Assembly: GCF_040548815.1 (NCBI RefSeq) | Contig: NZ_JBEPSM010000001.1 | Location: 1,116,001-1,180,000, forward strand | Origin: Kaistia defluvii | Lineage (GTDB): Bacteria; Pseudomonadota; Alphaproteobacteria; Rhizobiales; Kaistiaceae | Length of the DNA stretch: 64,000 bases | Direction of reading: 5' to 3' | Shown here: piece by piece, positions 11,154 to 19,904 of the stretch | Position numbering within the stretch: the stretch's first letter is position 1 | Layout of the letters: the number at the start of each line of letters is the position of its first letter | Translations under genes and position numbers: made by a program | Notes under the pieces: model-generated | What the model saw: the letters and a program-made list of their open reading frames with translations, nothing else | Told to the model about the DNA's origin: nothing | Database searches by the model: none

Positions 11154-12116
11154 TCAGCCCTGGTGCTGGGCCTGGCGGGCCGAACGCAGGCGATCGAAAT
11201 CCTCGCCGGCGTGATGCGACGAACGCGTCAGCGGGCTGGACGAAACCATCAGGAAGCCCTTGGCATAGGCGATCGTCTCGAACGACTTGAACTCCTCCGG
11301 CGTGACGAAGCGCAGAACCGGGTGGTGCTTGCGGCTCGGCTGCAGGTACTGGCCGATGGTCATGAAATCGACCTCGGCGACGCGCAGGTCGTCCATCAGC
11401 TGCAGGATTTCATTACGCTCTTCGCCAAGGCCGACCATGATGCCGGACTTGGTGAACATGTTGGGATCCAGTTCCTTCACCCGCTGCAGCAGGCGCAGCG
11501 AATGGAAGTAGCGGGCGCCGGGGCGCACCTTCAGATACTTGGACGGAACCGTCTCGAGATTGTGGTTAAAGACGTCGGGCCGAGCCTCGACGACGACCTC
11601 AAGCGCGCCGGGCTTGCGCAGGAAATCCGGGGTCAGGATCTCGATGGTCGTGCCGGGCGCGGCGCGACGGATCGCATAGATCACGTCCGCAAAGTGCTTC
11701 GCGCCGCCATCGGCCAGATCGTCGCGATCGACGGAGGTGATCACGACGTGCTGCAGGCCAAGCTTGGCGACGGCTTCCGCGACCTTCTCCGGCTCCGCCA
11801 TATCCAGCGCTTCCGGCATGCCGGTGCGGACGTTGCAGAAGGCACAGGCGCGGGTGCAGGTGTCGCCCATGATCATGAAGGTGGCGTGCTTCTTCGACCA
11901 GCACTCGCCGATATTCGGGCAGCCGGCCTCCTCGCAAACGGTGACGAGGCCGTTCTTCTTCACGATCTCCTGCGTCTCGCGATAGACGGGCGAACCCGGC
12001 GCGCGCACGCGGATCCAGTCCGGCTTGCGCAGCAGCGGCGTCTCCGGGCGGTTCACCTTTTCCGGGTGCCGGGGCCGAAGGTCCTTGCCGGGGCGCGTAT
12101 CGAGAACGACGACCAT
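11154..12116 (-). CDS. lipA: Lipoyl synthase LipA
   Basis: LipA is a radical-SAM enzyme that inserts two sulfur atoms into octanoyl groups on lipoyl domains. The 320-residue protein carries both iron-sulfur clusters: the auxiliary motif [12 protein letters not shown] and the radical SAM motif [13 protein letters not shown]. The C-terminal R-S-S-Y-like element is represented by [17 protein letters not shown]. The gene sits a few kilobases downstream of the pyruvate dehydrogenase operon on the same strand, whose E2 and E1-beta subunits both contain lipoyl domains, so product and target are genetically close. Confidence 0.97.
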   Translation of the reverse strand: MVVVLDTRPGKDLRPRHPEKVNRPETPLLRKPDWIRVRAPGSPVYRETQEIVKKNGLVTVCEEAGCPNIGECWSKKHATFMIMGDTCTRACAFCNVRTGMPEALDMAEPEKVAEAVAKLGLQHVVITSVDRDDLADGGAKHFADVIYAIRRAAPGTTIEILTPDFLRKPGALEVVVEARPDVFNHNLETVPSKYLKVRPGARYFHSLRLLQRVKELDPNMFTKSGIMVGLGEERNEILQLMDDLRVAEVDFMTIGQYLQPSRKHHPVLRFVTPEEFKSFETIAYAKGFLMVSSSPLTRSSHHAGEDFDRLRSARQAQHQG

Positions 12117-12133
12117 GGAAACTCCGATCTTCC

Positions 12134-12382
12134 TTACGCGCGGCGCAGGAGGCTGAGCAGGAACAGCAGAACGATCGCGCCGACGGTCGACACCACCAGG
12201 CTGCCGACGAACCCGGCGAAATGGATGTTGAAGGCGGCGGCAAGCGCCGCGCCGATCCAGGCGCCAATCAGGCCGACGATCAGGTTGATGAGCAGGCCGT
12301 GGCGGCGCTCCATGACGCGGGAAGCAATCCAGCCGGCAAGGATGCCGATGAGGATCGTCGCGAAAATGCCGACACCGTTCAT
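12134..12382 (-). CDS. GlsB/YeaQ/YmgE family membrane protein (copy 1)
   Basis: A small 82-residue, glycine-rich membrane protein of the GlsB/YeaQ/YmgE (transglycosylase-associated) family. Three hydrophobic segments cover most of the length: [36 protein letters not shown] and [18 protein letters not shown]. The ATG at 12382 gives a start directly at the first membrane segment. A paralogue lies immediately upstream. The biochemical function of the family is not established; several members are induced by envelope stress. Confidence 0.85.
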   Translation of the reverse strand: MNGVGIFATILIGILAGWIASRVMERRHGLLINLIVGLIGAWIGAALAAAFNIHFAGFVGSLVVSTVGAIVLLFLLSLLRRA

Positions 12383-12461
12383 GTTGAGCCCTGCCCGTTC
12401 GTGTTCCAGCACATATGGTGGAAGAGCCTGCGCAACACCAGCTTTGTGTTGCGCATGGCCG

Positions 12462-12710
12462 TTATGCGATTACCCGCGCCAGCGACACGACGATGACGGC
12501 GCCGATCGCCGCGATGACGACCTGATTGACGAAGTCATAGCCGAAATCGATCGGCACATTGAAGTAGCGGACCAGGAACCCGCCCACCACGGCGCCGATC
12601 AGCCCCGTGATGATGTTGCGGAACAATCCGCCGCCGCCGACCACGATGCTGGCCAGCCAGCCCGCGATCAGGCCGATGGCCACCCAGATCAGGATCGTTT
12701 GTCCGTCCAT
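12462..12710 (-). CDS. GlsB/YeaQ/YmgE family membrane protein (copy 2)
   Basis: A second 82-residue member of the GlsB/YeaQ/YmgE family with the same three-segment layout (ILIWVAIGLIAGWLASIVVGGGG, ITGLIGAVVGGFLV, VVIAAIGAVIVVSLARV). It lies 79 bp upstream of copy 1, has the same length and strand, but has diverged strongly, which points to an old tandem duplication. Its upstream side borders the palindromic repeat cluster at 12711-13054. Confidence 0.85.
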   Translation of the reverse strand: MDGQTILIWVAIGLIAGWLASIVVGGGGLFRNIITGLIGAVVGGFLVRYFNVPIDFGYDFVNQVVIAAIGAVIVVSLARVIA

Positions 12711-13054
12711 TCAGTCAACAAGCTCTTTCGTCATTCCGGCGAAGGCAAGCAGCCTTCAATGCATCTTCAGTCAACCGCCCAATGCAACTTCTCTATCCAT
12801 CATCGAGCTCTCTCGTCATCCCGGCGAAGGCCGGGATCTATTCCTCAACCGCGCCGCCGGTGCTTATGGACCCCGGCCTTCGCCGGGGTGACGACGAGCA
12901 GCCGTCAGTTCATTGTCAGTCAACCGCGCAGTGCAACTGCTCTATCCACCCTCGAACTCTGTCGTCATCCCGGCGAAGGCCGGGATCCATCCCTCAACCG
13001 CGCCGCCGGTGTTTATGGACCCCGGCCTTCGCCGGGGTGACGACGGAGCCAGCG
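12711..13054. repeat. Cluster of palindromic intergenic repeats (RPE-like), partly tandem
   Basis: This gene-free stretch holds repeated palindromic units. Two copies of CGTCATCCCGGCGAAGGCCG lie at 12814-12838 and 12963-12988. Each is followed about 55 bp later by its inverted counterpart, containing CCCCGGCCTTCGCCGGGG, at 12868-12893 and 13016-13042. The blocks 12770-12915 and 12915-13045 are near-identical tandem copies. A decayed fifth copy is at 12729-12749. Such motifs are abundant between genes in Hyphomicrobiales and form stable hairpins in RNA. Apparent reading frames through them are artefacts. Confidence 0.85.
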
Positions 13055-13348
13055 TCAATCCATCGTCAGGGGGTAGAGGTCGCTCCAGTCCGGATTGAAT
13101 TCCTCAATCAGACGAATCTTCCAGTCCCGTTGCCATTCCTTGAGCTGCTTTTCCCGACGTATGGCGCCTTCCATCGTGTCGTGCATCTCGAAAAATACGA
13201 GGACCTTCGTTCCGTAGCGCTTCGAAAACTCCTCGACCATTCCTTCTCGGTGCTACCATGTCCTGGCAGCGAGGTTACTCGTCACGCCGATATAGAGCGT
13301 TCCATACCTCTGACTTGCCATGATGTAGACGCAGGGGCGCATTCTCAT
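13055..13348 (-). pseudogene. GIY-YIG nuclease-superfamily gene interrupted by an in-frame amber codon
   Basis: Reading from the ATG at 13348 gives MRMRPCVYIMASQRYGTLYIG, with the paired Y-x-I and Y-I-G elements of the GIY-YIG fold, then VTSNLAARTW, a TAG at 13253-13255, and in the same frame HREGMVEEFSKRYGTKVLVFFEMHD and a C-terminal part rich in basic residues ending at 13055. Intact relatives are about 90-100 residues and typically have Gln before HREG, so a single C-to-T change explains the break. Small proteins of this family (UPF0213-like) often occur beside repeats. A sequencing error cannot be excluded. Confidence 0.85.
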
Positions 13349-13371
13349 TGCCCCCGCGTCTTCGTGCCGCC

Positions 13372-14811
<1,440 letters not shown>

Positions 14812-14886
14812 GTTCGTCTCACTGCGCGTTGAAGGTCTTGCGGCCCCCTCCTCACGGGGAGAAGGGAGCCGGAACGACGGTGCCGG

Positions 14887-16263
14887 CTACACCAGCATCG
14901 CCATCGGCTTCTCGATATAGCCCTTGAAGGCCTGGAGAAGCTCGGCGCCCAGCGCGCCATCGACCACGCGGTGATCGGTCGAGAGCGTGACCGACATGAT
15001 GGTCGCGATCTTGATCTCGCCGCCGCGCACGACCGGCTGCTGGATGCCTGCGCCAACGGCGAGGATCGTCGCATGAGGCGGGTTGATGATCGCCGCGAAG
15101 TCCTTGACGCCGAACATGCCGAGGTTGGAGACCGAAGTCGTGCCGCCCTGGTATTCTTCCGGCTTCAGCTTGCGATCGCGCGCCCGCTTGGCCAGGTCCT
15201 TCATCTCGTTGGAGATGGTGGACAGCGACTTGGCATCGGCGTTGCGCACGACCGGCGTGATCAGTCCGCCGGGGATCGAGACGGCGACGCCGACATCGAC
15301 GACCTTGTGCACGAGCATGCCGCCATCGGTCCAGGAAGCGTTGGCGCCCGGAACCTTCTTCAGCGCCAGAGCCATGGCCTTGATGACCATGTCGTTGACC
15401 GAGATCTTGTAGACGGGCTTGCCGTCCGCATCCTTCGGCGCCGAGCCGTTGATCTGCTCGCGAAGCGCCAGCAGCGCGTCGAGATCGGTATCGACGGTGA
15501 CGTAGAAGTGCGGAACGTTCTGCTTCGATTCGGTCAGGCGGCGCGCGATCGTCTTGCGCATGTTGTCATGCGGCACGAGCTCGTAGGAGCCCTGGGCGAA
15601 CAGCTTGAGCGTCTGCGCGTCGGTCGGGCCGGAATGCGCCGGAGCCGCCGTTGCGGCGGCGGGAGCCGGCGCGGCAGCGGCGGCAGCCGGTGCAGCCTTG
15701 GCGGCGCCACCCTTCTTCGCAGCTTCAACGTCGGCCTGCACGATACGGCCATGCGGGCCGGAACCGGCCACCTTGGCGATATCGATGCCGGCTTCCTTAG
15801 CGATACGGCGCGCCAGCGGCGAGGCGAACACGCGCTCGCCCGACGAAGCGGCAGGAGCCGCTGCCGGAGCCGCCGGTGCGGGCGCAGCCACGGGTGCGAC
15901 GGCAGCCGGTGCGGGTGCAGCCGCCGGAGCCGAAGCGGCGGGTGCCGCTGCGGCGGTCGGAGCCGCTTCCGGCGCAGGAGCGGCCTCGGCCGGCGCGGCG
16001 CCGATGGCGCTCGCATCCTCGCCATCCGCCAGAAGAACGGCGATCAGCGCATTGACCTTCACGCCCTGCGCGCCTTCCGGCACCAGCAGCTGGCCAACGG
16101 TGCCTTCATCGATGGATTCGACTTCCATCGTCGCCTTGTCGGTCTCGATCTCGGCGATGACATCGCCCGACTTGACCTTGTCGCCAACCTTCACGTTCCA
16201 CTTGGCGAGGTTTCCCTCTTCCATGGTCGGCGAAAGCGCGGGCATCAGGATATTGATCGGCAT
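14887..16263 (-). CDS. pdhC: Pyruvate dehydrogenase E2, dihydrolipoamide acetyltransferase
   Basis: The 458-residue E2 core subunit transfers acetyl groups from its lipoyl arm to CoA. It has one N-terminal lipoyl domain with lipoyl-lysine K43 ([10 protein letters not shown]), a long Ala/Pro-rich linker, a peripheral subunit-binding domain (FASPLARRIAKEAGIDI...GSGPHGRI), a second Ala/Pro linker, and the catalytic domain ending in STDHRVVDGALGAE with the active-site His and Asp. The linkers are low-complexity and account for long spurious frames on the other strand. It follows the DUF5076 gene by 7 bp. Confidence 0.96.
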   Translation of the reverse strand: MPINILMPALSPTMEEGNLAKWNVKVGDKVKSGDVIAEIETDKATMEVESIDEGTVGQLLVPEGAQGVKVNALIAVLLADGEDASAIGAAPAEAAPAPEAAPTAAAAPAASAPAAAPAPAAVAPVAAPAPAAPAAAPAASSGERVFASPLARRIAKEAGIDIAKVAGSGPHGRIVQADVEAAKKGGAAKAAPAAAAAAPAPAAATAAPAHSGPTDAQTLKLFAQGSYELVPHDNMRKTIARRLTESKQNVPHFYVTVDTDLDALLALREQINGSAPKDADGKPVYKISVNDMVIKAMALALKKVPGANASWTDGGMLVHKVVDVGVAVSIPGGLITPVVRNADAKSLSTISNEMKDLAKRARDRKLKPEEYQGGTTSVSNLGMFGVKDFAAIINPPHATILAVGAGIQQPVVRGGEIKIATIMSVTLSTDHRVVDGALGAELLQAFKGYIEKPMAMLV

Positions 16264-16270
16264 AAAGCAC

Positions 16271-16567
16271 CTATTGGCGTGATTCTGGCGTGCCCAGGTC
16301 TAACGGACGGTCCCATTCGGAATCGAAACTGGACTTGATCGCGTCAAGCGCCTGCCCTTCCGAGCAGACGCCGTCCGTTTCGAATCCACGCGCTACCTGA
16401 CGTGCGATGTCGACCAGCAGGATACCCCACGTGGCCGGATCATCGAACGCTGTCCGGAAGCTGACGTCCAGACCTTTGTCGACGATCCAGGCGCGGAACA
16501 CTTCCGCTGCATCTTCCGATTCCAGGGCGCCGGGCGGAATTTCAAGCTCGCGTTTGTGTCCGGCCAT
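16271..16567 (-). CDS. DUF5076 protein within the pdh operon
   Basis: A 98-residue acidic soluble protein matching the DUF5076 type found in Hyphomicrobiales. Conserved-looking parts are LEIPPGALESEDAAEVFRAWIV and WGILLVDIARQVARGF. It has no signal peptide, membrane segment or recognisable catalytic motif. It is inserted between pdhB (4 bp gap) and pdhC (7 bp gap), so it is almost certainly co-transcribed and probably co-translated with the complex. The position suggests an accessory role for pyruvate dehydrogenase, but no function is known. Confidence 0.85.
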   Translation of the reverse strand: MAGHKRELEIPPGALESEDAAEVFRAWIVDKGLDVSFRTAFDDPATWGILLVDIARQVARGFETDGVCSEGQALDAIKSSFDSEWDRPLDLGTPESRQ

Positions 16568-16571
16568 GGCG

Positions 16572-17975
16572 CTACCGATACGTTACGGCTTTGACGGCCG
16601 CGACGACTTCGCCGACATTCGGCAGCGCAAGCTTCTCGAGGTTGGCGGCGTAGGGCATCGGAACGTCCTTGCCCGTGACCTTCAGGACCGGCGCGTCGAG
16701 GAAATCGAACGCCTTTTCCATCAGCTCGGACGCGATGTGCGAGCCGATCGAGTTCTGCGGCCAGCCCTCTTCCACCGTCACGCAGCGGCCGGTCTTCTTG
16801 ACCGACTCGATGACCGTGTCGATGTCGAGCGGACGCAGCGTGCGCAGGTCGATGAGCTCGGCGTCGATGCCCTGCTCGGCCAGTTCCGCCACGGCCTTGG
16901 TCGCATAGGTCATGCCGATGCCGAACGAGACGATGGTCACGTCCTTGCCGACCTTGTGGATGCGCGCCTTGCCGATCGGCAGGACGAAGTCCTCGATCTG
17001 CGGCACGTCGAAGGAGTGGCCGTAGAGGATCTCGTTCTCGAGGAAGATCACCGGATTGGGATCGCGGATCGCCGCCTTGAGCAAGCCCTTCGCGTCGGCG
17101 GCCGTGTAGGGCACGACGACCTTGAGGCCCGGGATGTGGCTGTACCAGGACGAGTAATCCTGGCTGTGCTGGGCGCCCACGCGGGCTGCCGCGCCGTTCG
17201 GACCGCGGAAGACAATCGGCGCGCCGAGCTGTCCGCCCGACATGTAGAGCGTCTTGGCGGCCGAGTTGATGATCTGGTCGATCGCCTGCATGGCGAAGTT
17301 GAAGGTCATGAACTCGACGATCGGGCGCAGGCCGGCCAGCGCCGCTCCGGTCGCGAGACCGGCAAAGCCGTGCTCGGTGATCGGCGTGTCGATGACGCGG
17401 TCGGCGCTGAATTCCTGCAGCAGGCCCTGCGTGATCTTGTAGGCGCCCTGGTACTCGGCGACTTCCTCGCCGATGACGAAGACGTCGGGATCCCTGCGCA
17501 TCTCTTCCGCCATCGCATCGCGAAGTGCTTCGCGGACGGTGGTCGAGACGAAGGTGGTGCCTTCCGGAATCGCCGGATCGGCCGCGACCTGGATCGCGAT
17601 CGGGGCGGCGGCAACCGGGGCAGCAGCCGCGGCCGGAGCCGGCTTTGCCTCGGCGGCGGGCTGTTCCGCAGCGGCCGGAGCCGCCTCAGCCTTCGGCGCG
17701 GCCTGCGCGCTCGCGGCGGCGGAGACGTCCTCGCCGTCAGCCGCAATCACGGCGATCGGGGTGTTGACCTTCACGTTCTCGGTGCCTTCGGCCACGAGAA
17801 GCTTGGCGATCGTTCCCTCGTCGACGGCTTCGACTTCCATCGTCGCCTTGTCGGTCTCGATCTCGGCGATCACGTCGCCGGACTTGACGGTATCGCCTTC
17901 CTTCTTGAGCCACTTGGAGAGCGTACCCTCCTCCATGGTCGGCGAGAGGGCCGGCATCAGAATATCGATGGGCAT
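16572..17975 (-). CDS. pdhB: Pyruvate dehydrogenase E1 beta subunit with N-terminal lipoyl domain
   Basis: The 467-residue E1-beta subunit works with PdhA in decarboxylating pyruvate. Residues 1 to about 80 are a lipoyl domain with K43 in [11 protein letters not shown]. An Ala/Pro-rich linker follows to about residue 140, then the transketolase-like pyrimidine-binding domain ([34 protein letters not shown]) and the C-terminal transketolase domain ([16 protein letters not shown]). A lipoyl domain on E1-beta is a known peculiarity of alphaproteobacterial complexes. The gene lies 15 bp after pdhA. Confidence 0.96.
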   Translation of the reverse strand: MPIDILMPALSPTMEEGTLSKWLKKEGDTVKSGDVIAEIETDKATMEVEAVDEGTIAKLLVAEGTENVKVNTPIAVIAADGEDVSAAASAQAAPKAEAAPAAAEQPAAEAKPAPAAAAAPVAAAPIAIQVAADPAIPEGTTFVSTTVREALRDAMAEEMRRDPDVFVIGEEVAEYQGAYKITQGLLQEFSADRVIDTPITEHGFAGLATGAALAGLRPIVEFMTFNFAMQAIDQIINSAAKTLYMSGGQLGAPIVFRGPNGAAARVGAQHSQDYSSWYSHIPGLKVVVPYTAADAKGLLKAAIRDPNPVIFLENEILYGHSFDVPQIEDFVLPIGKARIHKVGKDVTIVSFGIGMTYATKAVAELAEQGIDAELIDLRTLRPLDIDTVIESVKKTGRCVTVEEGWPQNSIGSHIASELMEKAFDFLDAPVLKVTGKDVPMPYAANLEKLALPNVGEVVAAVKAVTYR

Positions 17976-17990
17976 GGCTGTCTCCCGGCC

Positions 17991-19049
17991 TTACTTCAAA
18001 ATATCCGTCCAGAGCTCGGATGCATCCGGCTCCGGATCGTTCTGGGCGAATTCCGCCGCGTTGTTCACGATATCACGCACCTCGGCGTCGATCTTCTTCA
18101 GATCGTCCTCGGTGGCCCATTCCTGCTGCAGGAGACGGGTGCGGACCTGCTCGATCGGATCGTGCTCGTTGCGCATCTTCTGGACTTCGTCCTTCGACCG
18201 GTACTTGGCCGGGTCGGACATGGAGTGTCCACGATAGCGATAGGTTTCCATCTCGAGGATGTACGGACCCTTGCCGGCGCGGCACCAGGCAACGGCCTTG
18301 TCGCCGGCTGCCTTCACGGCCCGGACGTCCATGCCGTCCACCTTCTCGCCGGGAATGTCGAACGAGACGCCGCGACGGGAGAAGTCGGTCTGCGCGGAGG
18401 AGCGCGACACGGACGTGCCCATGGCGTAGCGGTTGTTCTCGATGATGTAGACCACGGGCAGCTTCCAGAGCTGCGCCATGTTGAAGCTCTCGTAGACCTG
18501 GCCCTGGTTTGCCGCGCCGTCACCGAAATAGGTCAGGCAGACCTTGTCGTTCTTGCGATAGCGGTTGGCGAAGGCGAGGCCGGTGCCGAGCGACACCTGG
18601 GCGCCGACGATGCCGTTGCCGCCGAAGAACTGCTTCTCGATGGAGAACATGTGCATCGAGCCACCCTTGCCGTGCGAATAACCGCCGCGCCGGCCGGTGA
18701 GCTCTGCCATCACGCCATTCGAATCCATGCCTGCAACGAGCATGTGGCCGTGATCGCGATACCCGGTGATCGTCTGGTCTTCACCGGTCCGAATCGCCAT
18801 CTGCATGCCGACAACGACAGCTTCCTGCCCGATATAGAGGTGACAGAAGCCGCCGATGAGGCCCATGCCATACATCTGGCCGGCCTTTTCTTCGAAACGG
18901 CGGATGAGGAGCATCTCGCGATAGGCGAAGAGTTCCTGCTCCTTGGAGAAATTTTCAACAGCGGTCGGCCTTGCCGATTTTACCGTTGCAGTCTTCCGTC
19001 CGGCGGCCGGCGCAGATTTGCTGCCGACTTTCGCTTTGGCTACGGCCAT
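17991..19049 (-). CDS. pdhA: Pyruvate dehydrogenase E1 alpha subunit
   Basis: The 352-residue E1-alpha subunit binds thiamine diphosphate and starts pyruvate decarboxylation. It shows RRFEEKAGQMYGMGLIGGFCHLYIGQEA, the phosphorylation-loop-like YRDHGHML, the ThDP motif beginning GDGAANQGQVYESFN and ending IENN, and the second loop YRYRGHSMSDPAKYR. The N-terminal 40 residues form a basic, Ala/Lys-rich extension typical of the group. A GGAGAACAAGG sequence precedes the ATG. It is the first gene of the pdh operon. Confidence 0.96.
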   Translation of the reverse strand: MAVAKAKVGSKSAPAAGRKTATVKSARPTAVENFSKEQELFAYREMLLIRRFEEKAGQMYGMGLIGGFCHLYIGQEAVVVGMQMAIRTGEDQTITGYRDHGHMLVAGMDSNGVMAELTGRRGGYSHGKGGSMHMFSIEKQFFGGNGIVGAQVSLGTGLAFANRYRKNDKVCLTYFGDGAANQGQVYESFNMAQLWKLPVVYIIENNRYAMGTSVSRSSAQTDFSRRGVSFDIPGEKVDGMDVRAVKAAGDKAVAWCRAGKGPYILEMETYRYRGHSMSDPAKYRSKDEVQKMRNEHDPIEQVRTRLLQQEWATEDDLKKIDAEVRDIVNNAAEFAQNDPEPDASELWTDILK

Positions 19050-19158
19050 GCCTTGTTCTCCGGGGCGTGTCCCAAACTGAGCGGGACGTTATCCGAAGCC
19101 AACCGTCATTCCAAGATGCAGCGCAAGCATCGGAGCCATGCGTCAACTACATGACTTG

Positions 19159-19175
19159 ATTACAAAAATTGTAAT
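19159..19175. promoter_or_regulatory. Perfect inverted repeat upstream of pdhA, candidate operator
   Basis: The sequence ATTACAA-AAA-TTGTAAT is a perfect 7 bp inverted repeat with a 3 bp spacer in an AT-rich patch, 110 bp upstream of the pdhA start and 54 bp beyond the ftsB stop. Symmetry, AT content and position suggest a dimeric regulator site controlling the pdh operon. An overlapping GAAC-N9-GTTC pair lies at 19176-19192. The regulator is unknown, and the site could instead be a promoter element. Confidence 0.45.
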
Positions 19176-19228
19176 GAACTGAAATTCGGTTCATCGCAAT
19201 TCCAGCCGTGATCGCAATGCTGCGGGGT

Positions 19229-19549
19229 CTATTGCGATGCAGCAATGCTGATCACCAACTCGTCTGCCTGGACGACATTGAGCTTGGCACGGGCCCTCTC
19301 GTCGATCATGTCGGGATCGAGACTCTCGGGCCGGAGCAGCTGCGCGCGAGCCACCAGAGAGAGGCGGTTCGCCTTCAGTTCCGCCAATTCCTTTTCCAGG
19401 ACAATGGCTTCCCGCTCCATTCGCTCGCGCGACCAGATACCGTAATCGCCATTGAAGGAATGGTAGGCGAAGTAGCCCATCACGGCGAGCGAGCCGAGTG
19501 GAAGGATGAGCCGCCGAAGCTTGGAATGCTTGCGCTGTCGAGTGGTCAT
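19229..19549 (-). CDS. ftsB: FtsB/DivIC-like septum formation initiator
   Basis: A 106-residue bitopic membrane protein of the septum formation initiator family, part of the FtsQLB-type divisome complex. It has a basic cytoplasmic tip (MTTRQRKHSKLRRL), one membrane segment (ILPLGSLAVMGYFAYHSF), the family feature NGDYGIWSRE, and a periplasmic coiled coil (REAIVLEKELAELKANRLSL). The ATG at 19549 places the membrane segment near the N-terminus as in relatives. ftsB just upstream of pdhA is usual in alphaproteobacteria. Confidence 0.9.
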   Translation of the reverse strand: MTTRQRKHSKLRRLILPLGSLAVMGYFAYHSFNGDYGIWSRERMEREAIVLEKELAELKANRLSLVARAQLLRPESLDPDMIDERARAKLNVVQADELVISIAASQ

Positions 19550-19904
19550 GAGGGAATCTGAACGCGGTGCAACATGATTGATAAAGGATGGGCCAAGACG
19601 ATTAACGCGGAGTTTCCGGCCCGCTCGCGGCGCTGAGAAAGCCGTCAAAAAGCGTTTTGGCCTGTTGCATCGGGCTTTTCCCCAGCTCGCTGGCCCGCCC
19701 TCTTCCGTCTCACCGGCGATCTGCCGCAGGTTGCATGCGACGGCGTGACCGCGCGCATGACGGTCTTCAAAATAGAGAATCCTTGGCTATTGGGCCCACT
19801 CGCGGTATGGGAGGGCCAACTCGCATTCCGCATGATCCTTCACCGCTCGCGAACCGTTTGCGCGCGACCCGGAATGCTTCTCCAATTTCAGGCCTTCGCC
19901 CACC
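19550..19904. other. Divergent intergenic region between ftsB and the DEAD-box gene
   Basis: This 355 bp stretch should hold the promoters of both divergent genes. I see no credible gene: the short open frames across it lack ribosome-binding sites and family features. No clear operator or strong hairpin stands out. The distance to the helicase start leaves room for a long 5' leader, which in some DEAD-box genes is involved in cold regulation, but nothing in the sequence demonstrates this. Confidence 0.5.

Noticed and set aside
12711-13054. Possible CRISPR array
   Set aside because: The units are long palindromes arranged in inverted pairs with near-identical spacers, and there are only two tandem copies; no cas gene is present.
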